Source of the DNA: Desulfatitalea tepidiphila
Lineage (GTDB): Bacteria > Desulfobacterota > Desulfobacteria > Desulfobacterales > Desulfosarcinaceae
Assembly: GCF_001293685.1 (NCBI RefSeq)
Contig: NZ_BCAG01000003.1
Coordinates: 1,550,001-1,614,000 of the forward strand
DNA length: 64,000 nt
Direction of reading: 5' to 3'
Positions within the stretch are counted from its first letter, which is position 1; the number at the start of each line of letters is the position of its first letter. Below, piece after piece: positions 17,560 to 26,993 of this stretch. The position numbers were made by a program, and so were the translations under genes. The notes under the pieces were generated by a model. The model was not told the origin of the DNA, searched no databases, and saw only the letters and a program-made list of their open reading frames with translations.

Positions 17560-18522
17560 ATGGAGACCGCTTTTCCCATACTGGTTGTCGACGACGATGT
17601 TGTATCGCGTTCCCTGGTGGAAAGATACCTCAAGAAGTCTGGCTTTGATGTGTCCTGTGCCTCCAACGGCAAAGAGGCGCTTCATCTGCTCAGCAACCAG
17701 TTCTACCCGATCGTCGTGACGGATTGGATGATGCCTGAGATGGACGGCCCCGAGCTCTGCCACATGATTCGGGACCAGAAAACCGAAGGATATGTGTACA
17801 TCCTGATCGTCACCGCCCGTGGCTCAAAGAGCGATATCGTATCCGGGTTGGAAGCCGGCGCCGACGATTACCTGACCAAACCGATTCATTCGGCCGAATT
17901 GCTTGCCAGAATCAACACGGGTATCCGTATTCTCAATCTGGAACAATCGCTCAAAAGCGCCAATGAAGAGATCCGGCTGCTTTCGATTACCGATCCGTTG
18001 ACCGGATGTTTCAACCGGGCTTATCTGAATGAACGATTTCCACAGGAGTTCACTCGAGCCCAGCGCTACAGGCACGCCTTATCCGTGTTGATCGCCGACA
18101 TCGATCACTTTAAGAAAATCAATGACTCCTATGGCCATCAGGTGGGTGATCTGGTTCTGAAAAGGGTGTCGCGTTGCCTGATGGAGCAGGTCAGGGAAAA
18201 AATAGATTGGGTCGTCCGCTATGGTGGTGAGGAGTTTCTCTTCGTACTGCCCGAAACGGATTGTAACGGCATGCGAATCCTGTCCGAGCGACTGCGTCAA
18301 TCCGTATCACAACTCAGCATCCAACACGAAAACCACACCCTGCATGTCACGGCCAGTTTCGGAGGCGCTTGTAAACCTGTGTGCCCGCCGGGCAATGGAG
18401 GTGGTTTCCAGAACATCTCGATTGACCATCTGATCAATAAGGCCGACGCCCAACTCTACCGATCCAAAAGAGGAGGCCGCAATCGTGTCAGTGTCGAGGA
18501 GATCTCTTTGGAAAAGGTTTAG
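17560..18522 (+). CDS. Response regulator with GGDEF output (diguanylate cyclase)
   Basis: The 320-residue cytoplasmic protein has an N-terminal receiver domain: acidic pocket DDD at residues 11-13, phospho-acceptor D55 in VVTDWMMPEMDG, T85, and K107 in YLTKPI. A short helical linker leads to a GGDEF domain with DPLTGCFNRAYL and the active site GGEEF at residues 222-226, so it should make cyclic-di-GMP from two GTP when phosphorylated. The RxxD inhibitory site expected just ahead of GGEEF is not present; the stretch reads VREKIDWVVRY. No histidine kinase is adjacent. It is convergent with the cyclase-like gene, 25 bases away. Confidence 0.92.
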   Translation: METAFPILVVDDDVVSRSLVERYLKKSGFDVSCASNGKEALHLLSNQFYPIVVTDWMMPEMDGPELCHMIRDQKTEGYVYILIVTARGSKSDIVSGLEAGADDYLTKPIHSAELLARINTGIRILNLEQSLKSANEEIRLLSITDPLTGCFNRAYLNERFPQEFTRAQRYRHALSVLIADIDHFKKINDSYGHQVGDLVLKRVSRCLMEQVREKIDWVVRYGGEEFLFVLPETDCNGMRILSERLRQSVSQLSIQHENHTLHVTASFGGACKPVCPPGNGGGFQNISIDHLINKADAQLYRSKRGGRNRVSVEEISLEKV

Positions 18523-18547
18523 CCGGACGATACAGCTTCTTTTCCTC

Positions 18548-19429
18548 TCAGTCGCCCACCTGCCTGTCGAATATCTGGGTCACCGCTTGTGAAGCAAGGG
18601 CCGTTGTAGAAGGCTTGACAGGCCCTTCGAAAACCGACAGATCCTTGATCTGCGAAAAGCATCGAGAGATGAAAATTTTTCGTTGGCTTTCAGATCGCAA
18701 AACACCGAATCGAAGTCGCTCGAGATCCTTTTGCGGCAGGCGCTGAACGAACTCTTTCGTGGCCCATATCTGTCCGTCCATGCCGATGTTTGAAAGTTGG
18801 CTGGCCACCTCAACCGTTTTTCCGAGTGTCAGGAGGTGGTTTCCGGCCGCCGAAGCCACCGAGGCAATGAATTCGGTCCCGAAATGAATCCCGATATTGA
18901 GCGCGATATTGTGCAGCCAACCTTTTCGAATTTTCCACTCCCGCCCCAGATGAGACATCCGTTGCTTCAATTCCAACGCACATCGAATGGCACTCGATGG
19001 CGCTTGGGCGCACGCGTCATCGGCCAAAAAGTATCCAAGGAACATCATCGTGCCAAATTGGCCGATAAAGCCGCCGTTTTCATCCAACGTTTCCGAACTG
19101 ATTTGCCAGACGCGCAGCGCCAGTTCACTGAACTCTTCATCGAGCATCTCGGTGCGCAGGGTTTCGGCGTCATCGAGCGTTGCCGACAAAACACAGACGG
19201 CTCTTTTCGCGGGTTCAAGCTGTTGAAGCGCCACCTCCCTTAAATTGCCGGATGAAGAAAATTTTAGAAGCGGTATGGAGGTCACGGCCGCCTGGCCACC
19301 ATTTTTTTCTTCTGCTGAATCATTCTGTTCTGGGATATAAAAATCTTCACCCGACTCAGATTCGGTCGGCCGGAATTGATCGGCAATGGCATTTAGGGGA
19401 TGGATCGGGGCGTTGGCACGTTCATTCAT
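18548..19429 (-). CDS. Degenerate class III nucleotide-cyclase-like protein
   Basis: This is a 293-residue protein with a polar, probably disordered N-terminal 50 residues. From about residue 75 it follows the class III adenylate/guanylate cyclase fold: VCVLSATLDDAE at strand 1, ETLDENGGFIGQFGTMMFLGYF, ALELKQRM, then LNIGIHFGTEFIASV and LGKTVEVASQLSNIG. The two metal-binding aspartates are missing: the first position has no aspartate in VCVLSA, and the usual G-D is G-Q at residues 123-124. In the G-x-x-V-N-x-A-x-R-L motif the asparagine is E207 and the arginine is Q211. It should therefore be non-catalytic, perhaps a nucleotide sensor or partner. It is convergent with the diguanylate cyclase gene. 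Confidence 0.6.
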   Translation of the reverse strand: MNERANAPIHPLNAIADQFRPTESESGEDFYIPEQNDSAEEKNGGQAAVTSIPLLKFSSSGNLREVALQQLEPAKRAVCVLSATLDDAETLRTEMLDEEFSELALRVWQISSETLDENGGFIGQFGTMMFLGYFLADDACAQAPSSAIRCALELKQRMSHLGREWKIRKGWLHNIALNIGIHFGTEFIASVASAAGNHLLTLGKTVEVASQLSNIGMDGQIWATKEFVQRLPQKDLERLRFGVLRSESQRKIFISRCFSQIKDLSVFEGPVKPSTTALASQAVTQIFDRQVGD

Positions 19430-19677
19430 GAGTTTCTCCCGAATTCAAGGGCAGTGTGAATTTTGAAAACAGAGCGGGGCAGATCGATTGCTTTTGAAAC
19501 CCACCGTCTTGATTCAATTGCGTCTCGTAGCGGCAAGCATCAAAAGTGTCGGGAATGGGATCTTTGTAACAGGCCGACTTTGATTGTCAAGGGAAATCCA
19601 AGGGGAGGCAAAAACCCATTGAAAAGATGAAATATTTTTTCTATACGAGACAAAATGATTCACAAGGGGTCAAACAT

Positions 19678-20313
19678 ATGAACGATTATCAGCAAGAACA
19701 GTGGGATGCCTTGCAAATGGCCGTCGAGCAACTGAGCTTGTTGAAAACAGGCGAGCGCCAGGAGTTATTCCAGGAGTTGGTGCCATACCTTGCATTTCGA
19801 TCAGAAGTGGATCGTTTTCTGGACCTTCACTTCAGTGCCCATTGTACCCGCAGCTGCTATTCCAATCAGCTCAGTGCGTGTTGCAGCAAAGATGGCATCG
19901 TCGCTTTCTGGGCAGATATGGTCGTCAATGTGTGCTGTTCGAGCGAAGCGGCGATTGAAAAGATGTTTGAAGCGTTGCGGTCTCCCTTCAATGATCGCAA
20001 GTGCACCTATCTGCAGGCCGATGGCTGCTGTTGGCAGGTCAGGCCCCTGATGTGCGCCATGTTCCTCTGCGAACCGGCGCAGGAGAAGGTGTTCACCCAT
20101 GACGAGTCGTGTAAGATCCAATGGGATACTTTGAGAAGCAGGGCCAAGGCATTCCGATGGCCCACGCGTCCCGTTTTGTTCGATCGGCTGGAAACCTTTT
20201 TTTTGGACCGCGGATGCCGGTCGTCCCTGATGTTTATCAACACCAGTCCGGCGCTTTTGCGCATAAAACAGAAAGCCCGTATCAAGGAATCTGGAACCCT
20301 CAGGCGGCTTTGA
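19678..20313 (+). CDS. Cysteine-rich protein, possibly YkgJ-like metal cluster family
   Basis: This 211-residue protein has twelve cysteines between residues 56 and 145, in pairs and clusters: C56, C60, C68-C69, C86-C87, C109, C117-C118, C126, C131 and C145. The stretch CTYLQADGCCWQVRPLMC resembles the C-terminal half of the YkgJ (putative zinc/iron-chelating) family pattern. No signal peptide or membrane segment is visible, so it is likely cytoplasmic. I start at 19678, where AGGGG lies nine bases upstream, and not at the ATG at 19627. Its last 14 bases overlap the end of the opposing megasynthase gene. It probably binds a metal or iron-sulfur cluster; its role is unknown. Confidence 0.5.
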   Translation: MNDYQQEQWDALQMAVEQLSLLKTGERQELFQELVPYLAFRSEVDRFLDLHFSAHCTRSCYSNQLSACCSKDGIVAFWADMVVNVCCSSEAAIEKMFEALRSPFNDRKCTYLQADGCCWQVRPLMCAMFLCEPAQEKVFTHDESCKIQWDTLRSRAKAFRWPTRPVLFDRLETFFLDRGCRSSLMFINTSPALLRIKQKARIKESGTLRRL

Positions 20314-23300
20314 CCCCAAAAGCCTTGAACAGATTCTGGTCCATGACCGCTTCGTAGCCGGTCATGCAAGCGATGACCTTTTTTTCCTCATCCAGAAATG
20401 TAAAATCGGCCGTCAATTTTCGGTCGGTCGTCCTGACGACTTCCATGACCGCGGTGACCCCCTGTGAGGGGAAACGATCACGATATTGGCGATATGTCGC
20501 CGCATAACTCGGCAATGAGACCAATTGCTGATGCTCGTAACACCAGATGATGGCCATTTGAAACGCGCAATCCATTACCAGCGGGTCTGCGATCCAGCGA
20601 CTGCGCATGGGATCCTGAAGCCACTGTTGCGGTGCCGGGGCGGAACGTACCCTTGCCGTCAATCCCTTGCCCGAAAAATGGATGATTTTTTCAATGCCTC
20701 GCAGGGCCTCTCCGTGAAACAGGATATGCTCATAAATCTCGCCGAGGCTTCGCTGGTACGCCGTGGCCTTGAAGTGCCCGTTCTCCTCGAACGAGGGCGG
20801 GGCAGGCAAACGATCGGCCAGCAGGGCGGTGGCACTCGAATGAATCTGGCAGGAACCGTTTTGCTGCCCGTCACGCACTTCAACATCCACTGCGTACATC
20901 CCATCTTTGCGTTTGGCGGCAGCAGCCATCAACCGGATGCTTCTGCTTTGGTCGTCCAGGACAATGCCTTTGAACAACCTCAGATTGTCGATTCCGTATA
21001 AACACAACCCTGGATTGGCGTGCAGTGCGCCATGGGCCAACCACTCGGTCATGAGCGCAAACGGCACGACCGGTCGGCCGTCCAGGCGGTGGGACTCCAG
21101 TATGGGATATCGATGAAGGTCGATATCCCGTTTGGCCGCCAGTGACATGCCTTCGTCTCTATTGCAGGTGGCCGCTACATCTTGGCCATCATCCGGCTGT
21201 TTCGAGGCCGATGGCAACGGTCCGCCGATGACAATCTCAACCGATGCGTCGAGCGGTTGGCCCATCTCGGCCACCATGGCCCTTGCCCCGGCTTCGACGG
21301 GAATCAAAGAAATGCCTGCGCATTCGAATACCCGTTTCAAGGAGGGGGTGACCATGCCACCGTCCCAAGGTCCCCAGTTTATAGCAAGGACCTTGCATCC
21401 CGGCCTATGGTGGGCTTGTTGTACCGCGATTTTGTTGAGCGCTTCGTTGGCCATGGCGTAGTCGGCCTGACCGGTGTTGCCCATTCTGGCGCTGATCGAT
21501 GAAAAGAGCACCAGATATTTGAGTTCATCGTTATCAGTGGCCTCCAACAGTGTATTCAAACCTTTTACTTTTGTGTCATAAACCACTGAGAATTGGTTTA
21601 ATTTTTTATCTACGATCAGCCGATCTTCGAGGATGCCGGCCCCATGAATGATGGCTTTGATCGGCCCGTGCTCCCTGCGCAGTTTCGACATCACGACACC
21701 GACGGCTTTATCGTCACACACATCGACGCTGAAATAGAGCACATCGATTTTAAGACTACGTAAACGCTCGACCGTGGACAGGACTTCCCGGTTGGCCATC
21801 CATTGACGATAGATTTTTTCAAGGTCCCGGGGCGCGAGCGCCTTGCCTGCGGTGGAATGGGTCAGGATCGCTTTTTTGATGGCAGACTCTTCGGAAATCC
21901 CGTGCAGCCATTCAGGTTCGCGCGTCGGTTGCGGTGATCTTCCCAGCAGAACCAGACGACACGGCGCCTCCATCGCCAGGGCCGTTGCGGCCGCAGCCGT
22001 CACACCGCGTGCGCCGCCGCTCACGACAACCACGTCATCGCGATTCAGACTGAGCGTCGTCCCCGAGACGGGTGCTTCGGCAACCATTTGAAGGCCTACC
22101 CGACGCCGGGGACCAAGTCCGATTTCGATTCCATCGGCCGGGTCTAGAAAAGCCACCTCTTCGATCACGGCACCTGCGGCCGCACCGACATCATGCCATT
22201 GTGGATCGACATCCAAGGCCAAACAACGAATCTCGGGCCATTCGATGGCCGCGGTTTTCACCAAACCGGCCAGGGAACCCTGTTCAGGGTCGGACAATGG
22301 CTTTTGAGCGAATCCGAAGGCGCCATCCAGCCGACTGACCGTGCAAAAAAAAGCGTCACAACCTGCCTTCACGGCCTCTTGCAAGGCGGGGTGGCAAATT
22401 TGCGCCCATCGGAAGGCGTCGCTCGGTTCCTGCGGGGCCGATAGGACGAGTCCTGCCAGTTTGGTTTCTGGTGTGATTTGCGCATGTTCGGTCAAGCGGA
22501 GGACGGACCAACCGGCCGATGTCATGGCCTTCTCCAATGCATCCCCAAACTCGCCTTGCCGAGCTGCCAGTCCGATGGTGAATGGTGCGCCTGATCGAAT
22601 CGGATGCGCACCACGCGCCTTAGGGGTTGCGGGCAGATCCACCACATCGATCCGATACCGAGGGACGGATTGGGAAGCCTCCTCCTCGACTCGCGACCGG
22701 GCGCAGGCCTGCGCCCGGGGCGGGTTCGATGCTGGTTCATCATCAGACAAGGATGATCCCGATGGCGGCGATGCGTCTGCGCAGCAGGTGCCGCACAGAT
22801 ACTCACAGATCTGTCCGAGTGTCTTCAAGGTTCCGACCATATCGGGCGTCACCTTGGGAAGGTTGGGCATCTGATCTTCCATGGCCGAGAGAATTTCGAC
22901 GCGTTTGATCGAATCGATGCCCAGATCGGATTCGATATCCATATCCAGACCCAACATCTCCTCCGGGTATCCGGTCAAGGCCGCAACGACTTTCAACAGC
23001 GCTGTTTGCACTGCACCCTGATCCCCCCCTTTGGGTGTTGCCTGAGGTGGGGCAGCGGGGGTGGAAGATTGGGCCGATGCCTGCAAATTGGACGATTGTG
23101 AAACGCCTGATCCCAGGTAGTCACAAATCTGGCCCAAGGTTTTCAAGGTCCCCATCAGGTCAGGCGTTACCCTGGGCAGGTCCGGCATTTGCTCCTCGAG
23201 CGCAGACAATATTTCCACCCGTTTGATCGAATCGATCCCCAGATCGGACTCGATGTCCATATCCATGGCCAGCATGTCATCAGGATATCCAGTCAGTTGA

Positions 23301-26300
23301 CTGACGATCGCCACCAACGCTTTTTGGATCGCTTCAAGCTGACCACCGGAATGGCTTTCGGTGGTCAGGGGTTCTTTGACGTCCTCCTGGCGGGATGCCG
23401 GCTGCACGGACGCGTCCGGAACCGCCTGGCTTTGGTCGACGATACTGCGGGCCGGGGGGGCAGGGGGAGACAAGCTGATAGCGGGCGCACTCTTGGGCGG
23501 CTGCATCGCCGGCATCGTGCCGTCATCGCGGTCGTAGATCCCAGCGGTGAACCCACCCATGCCGGCATCGACCAGTTGCTGTGTGCTGCGCAGCATCTGT
23601 TGAAGCGTTCGACTGGCTTCGGCCTGGGCCTCCAGATATTTTTGATGCGTTTCCGATGTCTGGGACTGAAGCGCCTGCATGGAAGCGAGTCCTTTTTGGA
23701 CGGTGGTCAAGGCGTGATTCAAATACTCTCTTTTTGAAGGATCCATTGTGTTGATCTCGTGCCTGATGTCATTTTGGCGACCGCTGGGCATGTCGATCGC
23801 TCGTTGTCGTGAGGGTTCAAGCCGGGTAAGGGAGGGTCCAGGTTGTTCGGGCACCGTTTTGACGGGGTGAGACGAGGTCGCCGGTGCCACCTTTCGATCC
23901 GTATGGTCCTGTTTTTCTATTCGTGCCACCGGTGGCCTCGCAGGTCTCGATGCTCTGTAGTTGGCACCGGACAGAGGAATTCGCATGCGCTTGGGCGTTT
24001 GTACCGGAAGGGGTTTTTCCCACTTCTGCAACAAAACGGGATACCCCAAGGCGGCCAACCTGGCCAGTGAATGGGCCAGATCGCCAACGCCGGTTGCACG
24101 ACCTCCTGAACGATCCAGTGCCATTGCGTGGAAAAAACGGCCATTTAAAATTTTCTCGACCAAACGCGTCAAAACGGCCTTGGGCCCTACCTCGACAAAC
24201 GTACGCACACCATCCGCATAGAGATGCTCAATGTTGGCGATAAAATCCACCGGCAAGGCCAGTTGCTCACCCAGTACTTGTTTGGCCTGGTCGATGGCAT
24301 CGGGATACGCACCGCCCAGGGAGTTGCTCATGACTTCAATCGAACGGCCCGATCGCCAGTGCACCTGATCCACCATTTTTTGAAAAGGGATCTGGGCGTC
24401 GGAAACCAGCTTACTGTGGAACGCCGCGGCCACGGGCAATTTAATTGTTTGATACCCTTTTGTTTTACAAATTTTTTCCGCGGCTTCGATGGCTGCGGCA
24501 GGTCCGGAAAGAACCCCTTGTTCAGGACTGTTTCGATTGGCCAGAACAACGCCTTCGGGCAATTCCGCAACGAGGTGATCCAATTCCGCGATGGGGCCGC
24601 GAACCGCGAGCATGCAGCCCGGATCCGCATCTTTGCCTTGGATGCCGGCCGCTGCCATAAATCGGCCCCGCGCTTCCGATAGCTGCCACAAGGCCTCTCG
24701 ATCCAGACGACCGGCGGCGTACAAGGCCACCAACTCGCCATAACTGTGACCACAGGTTCCATCCGGCACGATCCCGAAGGTGTTGAGTGCAGCCAGCATG
24801 GCGGTACTGATGGCGCCGATGGCCGGTTGTGCGATATCGGTCCGTCTGAGCAGGTTTTCGGCTTCTGCAGGGTCGTCGAGCAGCTTTGGATAGATCGAAT
24901 CGGAGAGGCGGATTCTGCCGTTCATGGCCGCCTCGGCCTCTTGAAGGGCCTGTATCGCCTCGGGAAAACAGCAGAGTAGATCTCGGCCCATGCCGACGTA
25001 CTGGCTGCCTTGTCCCGGAAAAAGAAAGCCCATTTTGCCCGGTGGATCGCCAAAGCCGATAAAAATACCGTCTGCGACGGGCCTCGCGTGATCGTGCCGG
25101 GTCGCCAGCTTCTCCATGGCGGCATCGCAGCGCTGCATGACATGCGTGAGGTCGTTTGCAGAATCAAGGACCATCAAGAGGCGGTAAGGATCCTTCGAGT
25201 CGAATCTCATCCGGCTTTGGGCCGCCCATGGGCCCACGTTGTTCTCTTCACTGCTTTGGGCCACATTGGCGCGCCACTCTTCGACCATTTGGGCCAGCGA
25301 TTCCTCGCTTTGTGCAGAAAATGCGGCGATTTCGACACTCCCGTCCCAGGAGGGTTCCTTTTTATCGGGGTCGAACTCTTCGAGAATCGTGTGGAAATTA
25401 CTGCCTCCAAAACCAAAGGCGCTGATGCCGGCGCGACGCACACCGTCTTTTCCTGGAATCCAGGGCTTCAGGTCCTGATTGATGTAAAACGGGCTATTGG
25501 CGACATCCAGATTGGGATCCGGCGGATCTGCTTTCAAGGTCGGAATCAATACCTTGTGATAGAGGCAAAAGGCCGCTTTGATCAAACCTGCGGTCCCGGC
25601 TGCCGCTTTGGTGTGACCGATATTGGACTTCACCGAACCGAGGGCGCATCGGTCGCCTTTGGATGCGACCGAACCGAATACATCGCAAAGGGCTTTGAAC
25701 TCGACCTGGTCGCCGACGCGCGTGCCCGTGCCATGGGCTTCGACCAGCCCGATATGGTCCGGGGTGATGCCTGCGCTCTGAAAAGCCCGCCTGAGGGCCG
25801 CGACTTGCCCACTCTGACGCGGTGCGTAGATGCTTTGGGATTTGCCGTCGCTGGCCGTCCCCAAGCCTTTGATAACGGCGTAGATACGGTCGCCGTCACG
25901 TCGGGCGTCATCCAATCGCTTCAATACCAGCATACCGACGCCTTCACCCAGGACCGTGCCATCGGCATGTTTTGAAAAAGGCCGTATATTCCCGCTCTTG
26001 GAAAGAATTTGAGTTCTGGAAAAGCACATATGCATAAATGCGTCGTTGATGGTATCCACGCCGCCCGTGATCGCCATATCCGACCGGCCGGTGACAAGTT
26101 CCATCAGCGCCAGGTGAATGGCGCTCATGGAGCTGGCGCAGGCCGCGTCCACTACACAGTTTGTGCCTCCCAAATCCAACCGATTGGCGATACGACCGGC
26201 CACCACATTGCCCAAAAGACCGGGAAATGAACTTTCCTGCCAGGAGACGTAGCCCTCTGCAATTCTTTGAATAACATCATCCGCCGTCGTTTCGGTCACG

Positions 26301-26773
26301 CCGGCGTCGGTCAGGGCGCGCCGCCAAAGCGGGTGGCCAAGTCTGGCGCCCAAAGGAATGACCAGCTCCTGCGTGCCGGTAACGCCGAGAATAACGCTTG
26401 TTCGTTCGCGATCGAAAGTGCGTCCGTTGTTTATGCCGTATCCTGCGTCATCGAGGGCTTGCTTGGCTACGACGAGCCCTAAAAGCTGAGAGGTGTCGGT
26501 CGCCTCGAGAGCCGTGGGCGGGATTCCAAATTCGGAAGGGTCAAAATCGACCAGCGGCAGATAACCACCACGATTGCAGTAGATGTGATCCGGTTTCTTG
26601 GGATCGGAATCAAAATAATCATTTAGATAACGGTGGGTTTCGGGAGGATCGGTGATGGCATCCACACCTCGCATCAACAATCTCAGGAAAGACTTTTGAT
26701 TGGCTGATTTTGCAAACATGCAACCGATCCCGATGATGGCCACCGGAACCTGAAACGGGTCATTGTTTTTCAT
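20300..26773 (-). CDS. PfaA-like multidomain polyketide/PUFA-type synthase (KS-AT-ACP-ACP-KR-DH)
   Basis: The 2157-residue megasynthase has, in order: a ketosynthase at about 8-465 with C212 in DAACASS, H347 in EAHGTGT and H387 in IGHTKAAAG; an acyltransferase at about 580-880 with GQGSQ, S677 in GHSYGE and H786; a PfaA-type coiled region at about 1010-1075; two acyl carrier domains with phosphopantetheine serines S1182 and S1288 in the identical motif DLGIDSIKRVEILSA; a ketoreductase at about 1575-1850 with SGGARG and Y1772; and a dehydratase with H-x3-G-x4-P at 1895-1904. All key residues are intact. Enoyl reduction is missing and would come from the nearby PfaD-type protein. Two carrier domains are fewer than the five or so common in marine PUFA synthases, and the layout also resembles heterocyst glycolipid synthases. 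The product is probably a long-chain or polyunsaturated lipid. Confidence 0.88.
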   Translation of the reverse strand: MKNNDPFQVPVAIIGIGCMFAKSANQKSFLRLLMRGVDAITDPPETHRYLNDYFDSDPKKPDHIYCNRGGYLPLVDFDPSEFGIPPTALEATDTSQLLGLVVAKQALDDAGYGINNGRTFDRERTSVILGVTGTQELVIPLGARLGHPLWRRALTDAGVTETTADDVIQRIAEGYVSWQESSFPGLLGNVVAGRIANRLDLGGTNCVVDAACASSMSAIHLALMELVTGRSDMAITGGVDTINDAFMHMCFSRTQILSKSGNIRPFSKHADGTVLGEGVGMLVLKRLDDARRDGDRIYAVIKGLGTASDGKSQSIYAPRQSGQVAALRRAFQSAGITPDHIGLVEAHGTGTRVGDQVEFKALCDVFGSVASKGDRCALGSVKSNIGHTKAAAGTAGLIKAAFCLYHKVLIPTLKADPPDPNLDVANSPFYINQDLKPWIPGKDGVRRAGISAFGFGGSNFHTILEEFDPDKKEPSWDGSVEIAAFSAQSEESLAQMVEEWRANVAQSSEENNVGPWAAQSRMRFDSKDPYRLLMVLDSANDLTHVMQRCDAAMEKLATRHDHARPVADGIFIGFGDPPGKMGFLFPGQGSQYVGMGRDLLCCFPEAIQALQEAEAAMNGRIRLSDSIYPKLLDDPAEAENLLRRTDIAQPAIGAISTAMLAALNTFGIVPDGTCGHSYGELVALYAAGRLDREALWQLSEARGRFMAAAGIQGKDADPGCMLAVRGPIAELDHLVAELPEGVVLANRNSPEQGVLSGPAAAIEAAEKICKTKGYQTIKLPVAAAFHSKLVSDAQIPFQKMVDQVHWRSGRSIEVMSNSLGGAYPDAIDQAKQVLGEQLALPVDFIANIEHLYADGVRTFVEVGPKAVLTRLVEKILNGRFFHAMALDRSGGRATGVGDLAHSLARLAALGYPVLLQKWEKPLPVQTPKRMRIPLSGANYRASRPARPPVARIEKQDHTDRKVAPATSSHPVKTVPEQPGPSLTRLEPSRQRAIDMPSGRQNDIRHEINTMDPSKREYLNHALTTVQKGLASMQALQSQTSETHQKYLEAQAEASRTLQQMLRSTQQLVDAGMGGFTAGIYDRDDGTMPAMQPPKSAPAISLSPPAPPARSIVDQSQAVPDASVQPASRQEDVKEPLTTESHSGGQLEAIQKALVAIVSQLTGYPDDMLAMDMDIESDLGIDSIKRVEILSALEEQMPDLPRVTPDLMGTLKTLGQICDYLGSGVSQSSNLQASAQSSTPAAPPQATPKGGDQGAVQTALLKVVAALTGYPEEMLGLDMDIESDLGIDSIKRVEILSAMEDQMPNLPKVTPDMVGTLKTLGQICEYLCGTCCADASPPSGSSLSDDEPASNPPRAQACARSRVEEEASQSVPRYRIDVVDLPATPKARGAHPIRSGAPFTIGLAARQGEFGDALEKAMTSAGWSVLRLTEHAQITPETKLAGLVLSAPQEPSDAFRWAQICHPALQEAVKAGCDAFFCTVSRLDGAFGFAQKPLSDPEQGSLAGLVKTAAIEWPEIRCLALDVDPQWHDVGAAAGAVIEEVAFLDPADGIEIGLGPRRRVGLQMVAEAPVSGTTLSLNRDDVVVVSGGARGVTAAAATALAMEAPCRLVLLGRSPQPTREPEWLHGISEESAIKKAILTHSTAGKALAPRDLEKIYRQWMANREVLSTVERLRSLKIDVLYFSVDVCDDKAVGVVMSKLRREHGPIKAIIHGAGILEDRLIVDKKLNQFSVVYDTKVKGLNTLLEATDNDELKYLVLFSSISARMGNTGQADYAMANEALNKIAVQQAHHRPGCKVLAINWGPWDGGMVTPSLKRVFECAGISLIPVEAGARAMVAEMGQPLDASVEIVIGGPLPSASKQPDDGQDVAATCNRDEGMSLAAKRDIDLHRYPILESHRLDGRPVVPFALMTEWLAHGALHANPGLCLYGIDNLRLFKGIVLDDQSRSIRLMAAAAKRKDGMYAVDVEVRDGQQNGSCQIHSSATALLADRLPAPPSFEENGHFKATAYQRSLGEIYEHILFHGEALRGIEKIIHFSGKGLTARVRSAPAPQQWLQDPMRSRWIADPLVMDCAFQMAIIWCYEHQQLVSLPSYAATYRQYRDRFPSQGVTAVMEVVRTTDRKLTADFTFLDEEKKVIACMTGYEAVMDQNLFKAFGVKAA

Positions 26774-26934
26774 ATCGAATCAAACCACTGAATAAAAAGT
26801 TGGCTGCCTGGTCGGACAAACATCCGAACTCGGCACAAATTAAAAACCAGCCATCGCAACCGATTGCCGGAGCACAAAGCCGTCAATGTCATGCAAAAAC
26901 TATACATAATCCATCGGTCGTTAATTTGCAACAC

Positions 26935-26971
26935 TTGACGATCGATTCATAAGTTGTTAATCAGATACAAC
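26935..26971. promoter_or_regulatory. Candidate promoter and dyad ahead of the HTH gene
   Basis: A -35-like TTGACG lies at 26935-26940. It is followed by the dyad GTTGT-(9)-ACAAC at 26953-26971, which covers the expected -10 zone of the divergent DNA-binding protein gene. No strong -10 hexamer is visible. The region lies between the megasynthase and the HTH gene and could control both. The HTH protein itself is the obvious but untested candidate to bind the dyad. Confidence 0.3.
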
Positions 26972-26993
26972 AACCAAACAACCTGGAGTTCAA

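Noticed and set aside
25010-25975. Open frame of 321 codons antisense to the megasynthase
   Set aside because: The opposite strand encodes well-conserved KS and AT motifs throughout; the antisense translation is featureless.
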